From JBDRGC01 sp043818215 (GTDB lineage Bacteria > Chloroflexota > Anaerolineae > Anaerolineales > UBA11858), in assembly GCA_043818215.1 (NCBI GenBank), contig JBDRGC010000019.1, positions 1-13,805 on the forward strand: a stretch of DNA of 13,805 bases, given 5' to 3'. A model generated the notes under the pieces. The model was not told the origin of the DNA, ran no database searches, and saw nothing but the letters and a program-made list of their open reading frames with translations. Below, piece by piece: positions 1-5,986 of this stretch. Both the position numbers and the translations under genes were made by a program. The stretch's first letter is position 1, and each line of letters opens with the position of its first letter.

Positions 1-10
1 TAACTCTATA

Positions 11-27
11 AACCCGCTTTACGGGTT
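11..27. terminator. Small hairpin at left edge (possible terminator of an off-window gene)
   Basis: AACCCG (11-16) and CGGGTT (22-27) are perfectly complementary, giving a 6-bp stem with a 5-nt loop. The + strand continues with G/T-rich sequence rather than a clean T-run, so this is not a textbook intrinsic terminator. It could end a rightward gene lying to the left of the window. From 28 to 73 the + strand is almost purely G and T with many runs of three to six G, which could form G-quadruplexes; no gene is seen there. Confidence 0.25.
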
Positions 28-73
28 GGTGGGTTGGGGTTGGGGGTGGGGGGTGGTTGGGTTGTTGGGGTTT

Positions 74-164
74 GGGTAGAGGGTAGAGGGTAGAGGGTAG
101 AGGGCAGAGGGTAGAGGGTAGAGGTCAGAGGGTAGAGGGTAGAGGTCGGAGGGTAGAGGGAATC
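74..164 (+). repeat. Heptanucleotide tandem array A (unit GGGTAGA)
   Basis: Thirteen units lie in strict 7-bp register: GGGTAGA dominates, with variants GGGCAGA (102-108), GGTCAGA (123-129), GGTCGGA (144-150) and a decayed last unit GGGAATC (158-164). Every unit carries G-runs on the + strand, so the array is G-quadruplex-competent (G3 tracts, 4-nt loops). The same unit recurs in the array after the PPK2 gene (7080-7156). No ribosome-binding site or plausible protein is present. The proline-rich or glycine-rich translations across this region are products of the repeat. Confidence 0.93.
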
Positions 165-181
165 GGGACGAATGATCTTCG

Positions 182-349
182 CGCCACTCGCCATTCGCCA
201 TTCGCCATTCCCCATTCGCCACCTGCCACCTGCCACCTGCCACCCGCCTCCCGCCTCCTGCATCCCGCCTCCTGCATCCCGCCTCCTGCATCCCGCCTCC
301 TGCATCCCGCCTCCTGCCACCCGCCACCCGCCACCCGCCACTCGCCTCA
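182..349 (-). repeat. Heptanucleotide tandem array B, overlapping the permease stop codon
   Basis: Twenty-four consecutive 7-bp units fit one register with no indel. On the + strand the unit drifts from CGCCATT (189-209) through TGCCACC (224-244) to an alternation of CGCCTCC and TGCATCC (252-314), then CGCCACC (322-335). The G-rich strand is the minus strand, which is the sense strand of the permease gene that ends here. The last unit, CGCCTCA (343-349), contains the TGA stop codon of that gene (347-349), and degenerate units continue into its last codons. Between arrays A and B, 165-181 is unrepeated; the G-rich strand switches sides there. Confidence 0.92.
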
Positions 350-2740
350 CGCCCCACGCTCCTCGTGAATGGGCACCATAAACACGGGGTTTTTGGTATT
401 CTGTACAACCCGTTGGGCCACACTCCCCAACATGAGTAAATCCAATCCACCACGGCCGTGGGATGTGATCATAATCATATCGACGTCCTCTTCTTCGCTG
501 GTCGAGATGATCGTCCGCATGGGCATCGAGCCAGTGACTAGCGTGCGGACTCTCACCCCATCGTCTCGCAATGAACACGCAACGGCTTCCAGGAATTTGC
601 GCATATTGATCTCGACCTTGGCGCGAATGGCCTCGACGATATCCGCCGCGGCGCGGTAGCTCTCCACCTGGGGAACGGCTGGGACTGTTAGCAGCACCAA
701 CTCACTGGCAAAAATTTTCGCAAATGCCCTCGCATAAGGTAAAACGCGCTCGGAATATATCGAGCCATCCAGAGTCACCAGGATACGCTTTATGTCAGGC
801 ATCGTCCCGTGGTCATCTGTAGCCTGTACTAAAAGAACCGGCTTGTCGATCTTTTGGATCAGTTTTCGGGACGCGCCCCCGGTCAGCCAGTGTGTACTTC
901 CCGATTTGCCGAGCGTGGAAGTGATAACCAGGTCAATATCCTGCTCTCCAACCAGGCTCGCGGCCGCGTCGGCAATAGACCCGGAGCGCAGTGCGTAATC
1001 GACTTCTATGCCATCGACCAGCAATTCCTTGGCAACATTTTGTAAATAGCTCTCCCGGGCTTGATAAGTATCTTCGTATTGCCCTGGGTTTACTTGAGCC
1101 TGATCTGGTATCGAAGATAACAAGGTGAGATGTGCGCCTGCAGCCCGGCAAGCCAACTTCGCAAACGGGATTGCCTGAGCGGCATAATAAGAACCATCCA
1201 AAAGCACGGCTACCCGGTTGATCTCTACTTTTTGCTCCCGCCACCTGCTCTGCGCCTTTGGCTCTGCTTGCCAGGTAACATCTACGGGTTCGGTAATCCG
1301 GTGTATTGGAGAAACCGCTACTGGCTCGGCCTGCCCAAAGCCAAAGCCGGCCAATTGAGCCGCGTCGAGCTGCCCCAGGTAATCCATCTCTGGAGTGGGT
1401 TCTCCCAACCGGTTGCGGAAATAAGTAAAGGCGGCATAAAGAATGGGAATGAACACAAAGTATGTCCAGGCGCCTTCCAAAAAGCGTTCTTCGAAAATGA
1501 TCAGCGTTGCGCCGGTGGTCAGCAAAGCCGCCAAAACCGTACCCATGATGAGGAATGCTTTACCAACAGAAAAGTTCTTACGCGCCTCGCGGATCAGACG
1601 TTTTGTAACCGCCCAACCTGTCATGCTCAATAAAATGAACACACCGGCAGCATAGATAGCCAGATATGTCTCTTCGTGAGTACCAAACAGCATAAAACAT
1701 ACCGACACAATACCAACTTCGAGCCACACCGGCTTATCGGCCACATCGAATTGGTTGCGTTGTCCAAACATGGGGGGCACATAATGCCGCCGTCCCAACC
1801 CCAGGGAAAGGTTCTGCAAGCCTTGCGCGCTGGCCGCCGAGGCCGACATCAAAACCGCGACGCCAATCAGCGTACCTAAATATGGCAGTGGGGCGGGCAA
1901 GAGTTGATCCATTGTCTGGGTAAACACGGATACAACTTCATTTGCCGGGTCAGAATAATGGAGGATCGCCGGGCCAAGTATAAGCATGGTAATTGCGGTG
2001 GTGCCCATGATTATAAACAGACTAGCGAAAGCTTTTTTGCTTTTTTGCTCCGCTGAACCATCATAAGCTGCGACCAAATTGGCAAACACTTCAATTCCAG
2101 TCATCACTGCCAGAATGCGTACAAAACCACCAACCGTGTATGATAAGTATTCCGGAGCAAATGCACGTAAATCAAATGACGGTAAATGTAACCCCATCTT
2201 CCAAACAGTAGTAAACACCATAGCCCAAAGCAAGAGCAATACACCAGCAGTGGCGGGGCCAAAAGTCCGGGCAGCCATCTTGGGGCCGCGGTTGACCAGC
2301 CACCCCGTGAGGATGCTCAAGACAATCGCGACTATTGCACGATACTGAATCCATAATATTTTCTCATTCAACACCGGGATGCGGTCTGCAATGAACGTCA
2401 CCATAGTCGACATGCTGACCAAAAAGGTCAAGGTATACTCGATAAACGTGATGGCCGCATTGACCTTGACAGCCCAACCTCCAAATCCTTCTTCGCTCAA
2501 ACCGGAACCGCCAGAGCCGTCTGTTACCCAGCGCATCACCAGCCGGTACATGGCCGACACCACTGCAATGGTCAAAACCACCATCCAAACCGAAGCCCCA
2601 AAAGTGACCTGCGCCACTCCAGCGACAACGATCAATTTGAGAAATGGACCAAATACGTACAAAGGCGAGGTGGCGGGGTCGCCGCCGCCGGCGAGCGCGC
2701 CTTCTAAAGAATTAGATAATTTATGCGAAACGTGAGCCAC
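347..2740 (-). CDS. APC-superfamily permease with two C-terminal universal-stress (Usp) domains
   Basis: This is a membrane transporter of 797 residues, probably for a cation or amino acid. Residues 23-445 are hydrophobic, with around twelve membrane segments. They align by eye with the neighbouring KimA-like protein: D21-P with a nearby tyrosine in TM1, E101-Y102-T-L-T105 in place of D-Y-V-L-T, the TM6 motif T214-G-I-E217, and GAW..IP at 423-432. Two cytoplasmic Usp domains follow, at about 508-640 and 650-792. Each has the nucleotide-loop pattern G-9X-G (G611...G621, and H-G762...G772-S), so ATP or AMP binding is plausible. I chose GTG 2740 because GGAAAGGG lies 6 nt upstream; TTG at 2782 would add 14 residues without such a site. 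The tail E-E-R-G-A runs into array B, which contains the stop codon. Substrate unknown; family assignment confident. Confidence 0.9.
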   Translation of the reverse strand: MAHVSHKLSNSLEGALAGGGDPATSPLYVFGPFLKLIVVAGVAQVTFGASVWMVVLTIAVVSAMYRLVMRWVTDGSGGSGLSEEGFGGWAVKVNAAITFIEYTLTFLVSMSTMVTFIADRIPVLNEKILWIQYRAIVAIVLSILTGWLVNRGPKMAARTFGPATAGVLLLLWAMVFTTVWKMGLHLPSFDLRAFAPEYLSYTVGGFVRILAVMTGIEVFANLVAAYDGSAEQKSKKAFASLFIIMGTTAITMLILGPAILHYSDPANEVVSVFTQTMDQLLPAPLPYLGTLIGVAVLMSASAASAQGLQNLSLGLGRRHYVPPMFGQRNQFDVADKPVWLEVGIVSVCFMLFGTHEETYLAIYAAGVFILLSMTGWAVTKRLIREARKNFSVGKAFLIMGTVLAALLTTGATLIIFEERFLEGAWTYFVFIPILYAAFTYFRNRLGEPTPEMDYLGQLDAAQLAGFGFGQAEPVAVSPIHRITEPVDVTWQAEPKAQSRWREQKVEINRVAVLLDGSYYAAQAIPFAKLACRAAGAHLTLLSSIPDQAQVNPGQYEDTYQARESYLQNVAKELLVDGIEVDYALRSGSIADAAASLVGEQDIDLVITSTLGKSGSTHWLTGGASRKLIQKIDKPVLLVQATDDHGTMPDIKRILVTLDGSIYSERVLPYARAFAKIFASELVLLTVPAVPQVESYRAAADIVEAIRAKVEINMRKFLEAVACSLRDDGVRVRTLVTGSMPMRTIISTSEEEDVDMIMITSHGRGGLDLLMLGSVAQRVVQNTKNPVFMVPIHEERGA

Positions 2741-2746
2741 TAGATT

Positions 2747-2754
2747 CCCTTTCC
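2747..2754 (-). promoter_or_regulatory. Ribosome-binding site deciding the permease-Usp start
   Basis: The minus strand reads GGAAAGGG six nucleotides before GTG 2740. This purine-rich Shine-Dalgarno-like site favours the GTG start over the upstream in-frame TTG at 2782. Confidence 0.55.
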
Positions 2755-2790
2755 AAACGTAATCCGAACGAGTCGGAACCAAGAACTTTC

Positions 2791-2982
2791 ACCACGAAGG
2801 GCATAAAGGAACACAGAGGGGTGATGGTTGAGAAGTAATTGATGACTTGTCATTGCGAGCGCAGCTTGCTGAGCGAAGCAATCTCGCACTTGACAAGGAT
2901 GAGATTGCTTCAGCGGTAGAGCTGCTTGGCAATGACATAAAAAGGGGGAAAACCTTCGTGCCCCTTAGTGCCCTGTGTGGTT
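2791..2982. repeat. Nested inverted repeat, outer arms 2791-2819 and 2954-2982
   Basis: The outer arms begin ACCAC on each strand and match at about 21 of 29 positions. They resemble degenerate copies of a CACGAAGGGCA-type repeat. They enclose a second, better-matched palindrome (2848-2937). The element fills the 5' flank of the permease gene and would form a long cruciform or RNA hairpin in any transcript reading through from the KimA-like gene. No coding capacity is seen. Confidence 0.6.
2848..2937. repeat. Palindromic MITE-like element with TGTCATTGC termini
   Basis: The left arm 2848-2885 starts TGTCATTGC and ends GAAGCAATCTC. The right arm 2901-2937 is its imperfect reverse complement, starting GAGATTGCTT and ending GCAATGACA. 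The loop is 15 nt. From memory, short palindromes with these CATTGCGAG / GAAGCAATCTC blocks are dispersed in many unrelated bacterial genomes, so this is probably a non-autonomous repeat rather than a gene-specific regulator. Confidence 0.75.
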
Positions 2983-3022
2983 AGGGTTTCTTGTTATTGC
3001 GCAGTACACCTGCCCCTGGTGT

Positions 3023-3170
3023 CTAGCAGGCTGTCAGAGAAGTCAAACGGTCTGTTATAGGACACAGATAAACACAGATAAACACGGATTTTTAAGCCGA
3101 AATTAATAAAAAAATCTGTGGAAATCCTGAAAATCTGTGTCCCATTATTCTTTCTCCGACAAGCTGCTAG
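3023..3170. repeat. Nested palindromic element between the two transporter genes
   Basis: The outer arms CTAGCAGGCTGTCAGAGAA (3023-3041) and 3152-3170 match as reverse complements at 16 of 19 positions. Inside, GGACACAGAT (3060-3069) pairs with ATCTGTGTCC (3133-3142), and CACGGATTTTT pairs with AAAAATCTGTG around an AT-rich loop near 3090-3108. The left inner arm also contains short tandem ACACAGATAA units. The architecture (outer GC arms, inner CGGAT/CAGAT-type arms, AT loop) parallels the element at 12055-12212, though the outer sequences differ. Confidence 0.65.
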
Positions 3171-3190
3171 GGATACCCTTCGGTATTGCA

Positions 3191-3222
3191 CCATGCCAGC
3201 ACGACGCGCCGTGCCGGTATGG
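3191..3222. terminator. GC-rich hairpin downstream of the KimA-like gene
   Basis: CCATGCCAGCACG (3191-3203) and CGTGCCGGTATGG (3210-3222) form a 13-bp stem with two G-T pairs and a 6-nt loop. On the minus strand it lies about 60 nt after the KimA-like stop codon. It lacks a following U-run, so it may act as a 3'-end stabiliser or weak terminator, or be another repeat. A related partial copy (GTGCCGGTACGG) follows at 3229-3240. Confidence 0.4.
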
Positions 3223-3282
3223 TACACTGTGCCGGTACGGCGTGCAAGAATTTCAGGTAGTGGTAAAAAAGTAAGTGCCGGG

Positions 3283-5358
3283 CTATTTCAAAGATGCTCC
3301 CAGTGGCGTCCCCGCCGCCGTCCCACAGGGATGCTTCGCGAAGGACGGCGGCTGATGCTCTACCGGCAGGTGCGGCTCCATGCCTGACGCAGGTTCACTC
3401 TCTTGGGTTGGATGTGGCTGAATTACCTCGGAAGGAACCTCACGCCTTATCTGCGAGTGGATGTGGAAAGGGATATCAATGGTCACAATGTCTTTATAAT
3501 CGCGCAGACGAGCACGCAGATTATGTGCGTTCCGGTTATGCAAGAATTGCGTGATCAGGGTGGGGGTAATGAATTCGGGAATTACTACCGTGACAAGTTG
3601 GTCGGGGAACTCCACATTATTAACTTGCTCGATGTACTGCACGATCCGCTTCAGCACATCCCGGTAGTCATATTCGACACATATCAGTTTCATCTCCCCG
3701 GTAAGCCCTGGGAAGCGGTTCCATCGCTGGATCAGACGTTTCTCCATGGTCTCACCTGTGATCACGCACACAACGCGCACATCAGTGGATAGTTGCCTGG
3801 CATATTGCAGTGCTCGCAAAGTGCCCTTGTGAACATCACTGATGGGAAGAACAACGACATTAGCGACGTCGATCAGTTCAGAACCTTCCAGCTCTCTCGT
3901 ACTCAATGATTTTGCGACATCATCGTAGTGCCGGTTAATGCTCAAGAATACTTGGACTAGCAGGGGAATAGCGATCACAATCACCCAGGCGCCATCCATA
4001 AACTTGGTGACTATGAGAACGATTAAAACAATGAAAGTGGTTGCAGCACCAAACGCGTTGATTGCTTGCTTCAAGCGCCAATTTTTCTCGTAGTGAATTT
4101 CTGTTGCCAAAGTTTTTAATGTCTCTCCAGGTTTGAGGGCAGAGACCTTGCCCATCAGGCGCACCATGCCCGACTGTGAGAGAGTGAAGCTCAACATCAC
4201 ACCCAGGGCATACAAGGGCAACATGGCAATCTCGTCGGCCTGGAAGATAATTATGATAATGGAGGCTGCTACTGCCAGAGATATAATGCCTCCAGTGTAA
4301 ACTAAGCGATCTCCGCGATTAGTCATCCAGCGCGGCATAAAGCCATCTTTGGCCAGGAAGGAACTTAGTCGGGGGAAATCCTGATAGCCGGTGTTGGCAG
4401 CCAGGGTCAGGATCATCATGGTAAAGAATTGCACCCAATAATAGAGAAAACCGCCTCCAGTGATAATGCGGGTCATCTGAGATAAAATGCTATCGGATTC
4501 GTTTGGCACTAGTTTCAAGTGAGTGCCTAAAAAAGAGATACCAATGAAAAGGGTTATCGCCATGACCGCCATCGCTAACATCGTTTGGGCGGCATTTTTT
4601 GCCTCAGGGGGCTGGAAAGCCTGCACCCCGTTGCTGATGGCCTCGATTCCGGTCAACGAGGTACAGCCGGCAGCAAAGGCCCTCAGCAATAACCAGGCAT
4701 AGACAACTCCATGCAAAGATTGCTGCGCTTCTATATGTGGAGAAACAATAACCAAAGGGGCCGCGCCAAATAATCCAAAATAACGAAATAGACCAAGACC
4801 GATCATAATGAGCACACCGCCCACGAAGGCATAAGTAGGCAAGGCGAATACTGACCCGCTTTCGCGCACGCCGCGCAGGTTCATCCAGGTTATAAAGACA
4901 ATAATTCCCACTGCCAGCGCCACTCGGAATCCGTATACTTCTGGAAAAGCCGAAGTAATCGCCCGTACCCCAGCTGAAACAGAGACCGATACCGTCAGGA
5001 CATAATCGACCAGCAAAGCGCCAGCGGCCATCAGAGAAGGCAGAGTCCCCAGATTATCTTTGGCTACAGTATAAGCCCCGCCACCACCCGGGTAGTGCAG
5101 GATGGTCTGGATATAGCTGAAGACCACAATCGCGATTAATAGCGCAATACCCAAGGCAATGGGCATTGTCATTGCCAGCGCTCCGCTGCCCAGGATAATA
5201 AGGATGCTCATGATAGCTTCAGTAGCATAAGCATTGCTGCTAATGGGGTCTGAGGCAAAGATAGCCAGACCGCGTATTTTATCCAGGCGTTCGTGAGCCT
5301 CCATGCTGGTTGGAATGGGGCGACCGATCAGCTTGAGTTTGACGTTGTTGATATCCAT
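3283..5358 (-). CDS. KimA-like potassium/APC-superfamily transporter
   Basis: A 691-residue inner-membrane transporter. It closely resembles the Bacillus KimA (YdaO) proton-coupled potassium importers, judged from memory: D37-P-I-S-S-N-A-Y44 in TM1, Y-P-G-G-G-G-A-Y (89-96), D118-Y-V-L-T122...S126, T236-G-I-E239, a conserved A-A-N-T-G segment before a basic loop, and M-D-G-A-W..IP. Residues D37, D118, T122, S126, T236 and E239 correspond to positions reported for potassium coordination in KimA. A soluble domain follows the membrane part. ATG 5358 has AGGAG 12 nt upstream (5371-5375). KimA ends near residue 637 of this protein; the remaining ~55 residues are low-complexity (P/E/H-rich, then an Ala/Gly/Pro stretch encoded by a palindrome). 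Amino-acid transport cannot be excluded. Confidence 0.88.
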   Translation of the reverse strand: MDINNVKLKLIGRPIPTSMEAHERLDKIRGLAIFASDPISSNAYATEAIMSILIILGSGALAMTMPIALGIALLIAIVVFSYIQTILHYPGGGGAYTVAKDNLGTLPSLMAAGALLVDYVLTVSVSVSAGVRAITSAFPEVYGFRVALAVGIIVFITWMNLRGVRESGSVFALPTYAFVGGVLIMIGLGLFRYFGLFGAAPLVIVSPHIEAQQSLHGVVYAWLLLRAFAAGCTSLTGIEAISNGVQAFQPPEAKNAAQTMLAMAVMAITLFIGISFLGTHLKLVPNESDSILSQMTRIITGGGFLYYWVQFFTMMILTLAANTGYQDFPRLSSFLAKDGFMPRWMTNRGDRLVYTGGIISLAVAASIIIIIFQADEIAMLPLYALGVMLSFTLSQSGMVRLMGKVSALKPGETLKTLATEIHYEKNWRLKQAINAFGAATTFIVLIVLIVTKFMDGAWVIVIAIPLLVQVFLSINRHYDDVAKSLSTRELEGSELIDVANVVVLPISDVHKGTLRALQYARQLSTDVRVVCVITGETMEKRLIQRWNRFPGLTGEMKLICVEYDYRDVLKRIVQYIEQVNNVEFPDQLVTVVIPEFITPTLITQFLHNRNAHNLRARLRDYKDIVTIDIPFHIHSQIRREVPSEVIQPHPTQESEPASGMEPHLPVEHQPPSFAKHPCGTAAGTPLGASLK
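3314..3352. repeat. Palindrome inside the last codons of the KimA-like gene
   Basis: GCCGCCGTCC (3314-3323) and GGACGGCGGC (3343-3352) form a perfect 10-bp stem around a 19-nt loop containing TTCGCGAA. It lies inside the coding frame and encodes part of the final, apparently non-conserved residues (P-P-S-F-A-K-H-P-C-G-T-A-A). It looks like a repeat that has been absorbed into the reading frame, and it might also affect mRNA 3'-end stability. Confidence 0.6.
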
Positions 5359-5401
5359 GCGTTTGTCTAACTCCTACAAATAGTGAAACCACCTACTGGT
5401 A

Positions 5402-5420
5402 CCACTACCATAGATAGTGG
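5402..5420 (-). promoter_or_regulatory. Hairpin in the leader close to the KimA-like start
   Basis: CCACTA (5402-5407) and TAGTGG (5415-5420) form a 6-bp stem with a 7-nt loop, ending about 27 nt before the Shine-Dalgarno site of the KimA-like gene on the minus strand. It could be part of an expression platform for the upstream fold. No U-run follows it, so it is not an obvious terminator. Confidence 0.35.
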
Positions 5421-5437
5421 CTTCAAATCTTAGTAAA

Positions 5438-5514
5438 CTTGGATTCGACTAGCAAGTGCGGGTGTCACCTCTGAACAAAACCACGGCAATTCCCAAAGAG
5501 CCATGAATCCAAAG
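5438..5514 (-). ncRNA. Candidate structured leader RNA upstream of the KimA-like gene (family unknown)
   Basis: The arms TTGGATTC and GAATCCAA (5439-5446 and 5505-5512) are perfectly complementary and would close a ~58-nt domain in the leftward transcript. Inside, the RNA can form AUGGC/GCCGU with a 12-nt loop, and that loop's CUCU can pair with a downstream AGAG (possible pseudoknot). The domain lies in a leader of about 185 nt driven by a convincing promoter. B. subtilis kimA is controlled by a c-di-AMP (ydaO) riboswitch, which makes RNA control here plausible. I could not match this sequence to the ydaO consensus as I remember it. It could also be an unrelated small RNA or a repeat. Confidence 0.35.
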
Positions 5515-5548
5515 CCGCAGGCCAAGAGCATCTAGCGAGCGACCGCCT

Positions 5549-5577
5549 ATTATGCCTACAAAATGTCAAACTGGCAA
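5549..5577 (-). promoter_or_regulatory. Sigma-70-type promoter for the KimA-like gene
   Basis: On the minus strand, -35 TTGCCA (5572-5577) and -10 CATAAT (5549-5554) are separated by exactly 17 nt. Each matches the consensus at five of six positions. The expected start near 5542 gives a leader of about 185 nt before ATG 5358. Confidence 0.6.
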
Positions 5578-5593
5578 GCACAATCCAAACAGC

Positions 5594-5608
5594 CGATTTT
5601 CAAAATCG
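5594..5608. promoter_or_regulatory. 15-bp perfect palindrome upstream of the promoter (possible operator)
   Basis: CGATTTTCAAAATCG is perfectly symmetrical about one base. It sits 16 bp upstream of the -35 element of the KimA-like gene, a position compatible with an activator site. No second copy was seen in the window. It also resembles an isolated tRNA anticodon arm, but no tRNA surrounds it. Confidence 0.3.
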
Positions 5609-5698
5609 ACCTGCTAAGGAACGGGGATTTAATAACTAAATCATTTCCGAATTTAGGTGTAGTGCCGGTTGAGTAGGCTCGGAGGGACGGAGAGCCGT

Positions 5699-5726
5699 AC
5701 ACTTGCACCTGCGGCAAGTGCAGGTG
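5699..5726 (+). repeat. REP-like element copy 1 (interleaved inverted repeat)
   Basis: With A = CACTTG and B = CACCTG, the + strand reads A-B-CGG-A'-B', where A' = CAAGTG and B' = CAGGTG. Because the pairs are interleaved rather than nested, the RNA or single-stranded DNA could form either an A-A' or a B-B' hairpin, or a tight pseudoknot. Two further copies exist at 5783-5810 and 12153-12180. Confidence 0.8.
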
Positions 5727-5782
5727 TCGAAACCAAGCGGGGCGTGAAAATGAGCTAATTTGCCGTAATCCGCTGGGTTTCG

Positions 5783-5810
5783 ACACTTGTACCTGCGTCA
5801 AGTGCAGGTG
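5783..5810 (+). repeat. REP-like element copy 2
   Basis: Same A-B-A'-B' order as copy 1, in the same orientation, with two substitutions in 28 positions: the first base of B is T (TACCTG) and the loop is CGT. The substitution in B turns a G-C pair with B' into a G-T pair, so pairing potential is kept. Confidence 0.8.
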
Positions 5811-5968
5811 CGCAGTGCCTGCATAGGTATACGCTACGGCACGAAAAGCGTGTGCCTTCGCTACCCTTCGACAGGCTCAGGACAGGCTCAACCGGCGCTC
5901 GCGTTAGGATACAAACGCGCAAGTTATTTAATTCTCATTCCTAAACTACCCCTGAATAAAGAAACTTT

Positions 5969-5977
5969 TGGTATACT
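5969..5977 (+). promoter_or_regulatory. Possible extended -10 promoter for the PPK2 gene
   Basis: TG-G-TATACT fits an extended -10 element (TGN followed by a TATAAT-like hexamer, five of six). No good -35 lies 16-18 nt upstream. If used, transcription would start near 5984 and the 140-bp hairpin element at 5987-6126 would form most of the 5' UTR. Confidence 0.35.
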
Positions 5978-5986
5978 GGAACAGTG

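Larger units (their letters stand above)
5664..5896. repeat. Composite palindromic element with 10-bp terminal inverted repeats
   Basis: GCCGGTTGAG (5664-5673) and CTCAACCGGC (5887-5896) are perfect inverted ends. Inside lie two copies of a REP-like sequence (5699-5726 and 5783-5810) and, between them, a second inverted pair: TCGAAACCAAGCGG (5727-5740) against CCGCTGGGTTTCGA (5770-5783), 13 of 14 complementary. The right end contains two tandem ACAGGCTCA blocks (5871-5890) of the CCTTCGACAGGCTCAGGAC type of dispersed repeat. There is no transposase or other ORF of substance, so it is a non-autonomous element in the divergent intergenic region. Confidence 0.7.

Noticed and set aside
6..578. 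Proline/glycine-rich open frames across 1-580 on both strands
   Set aside because: Their composition is dictated by the heptamer arrays, and they overlap the permease 3' end in the wrong frame.
3040..3075. Leftward promoter for the permease-Usp gene (TATAAC on the minus strand)
   Set aside because: A -10-like hexamer is present, but no acceptable -35 lies 16-18 nt upstream and the site is inside a repeat element.
5359..5545. ydaO (c-di-AMP) or cobalamin riboswitch
   Set aside because: Short look-alike stretches exist (CACCCG followed by GCTA; GGGAATTGCC), but the long conserved blocks of either family are missing as I remember them. Kept only as an unclassified candidate RNA.
5585..5615. 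tRNA gene (a GATTTTGAAAATC anticodon-arm look-alike on the minus strand)
   Set aside because: A 5-bp stem with a 7-nt loop TTTGAAA can be drawn, but no T-arm GGTTCGAATCC, D-arm or acceptor stem is present at the right distances.
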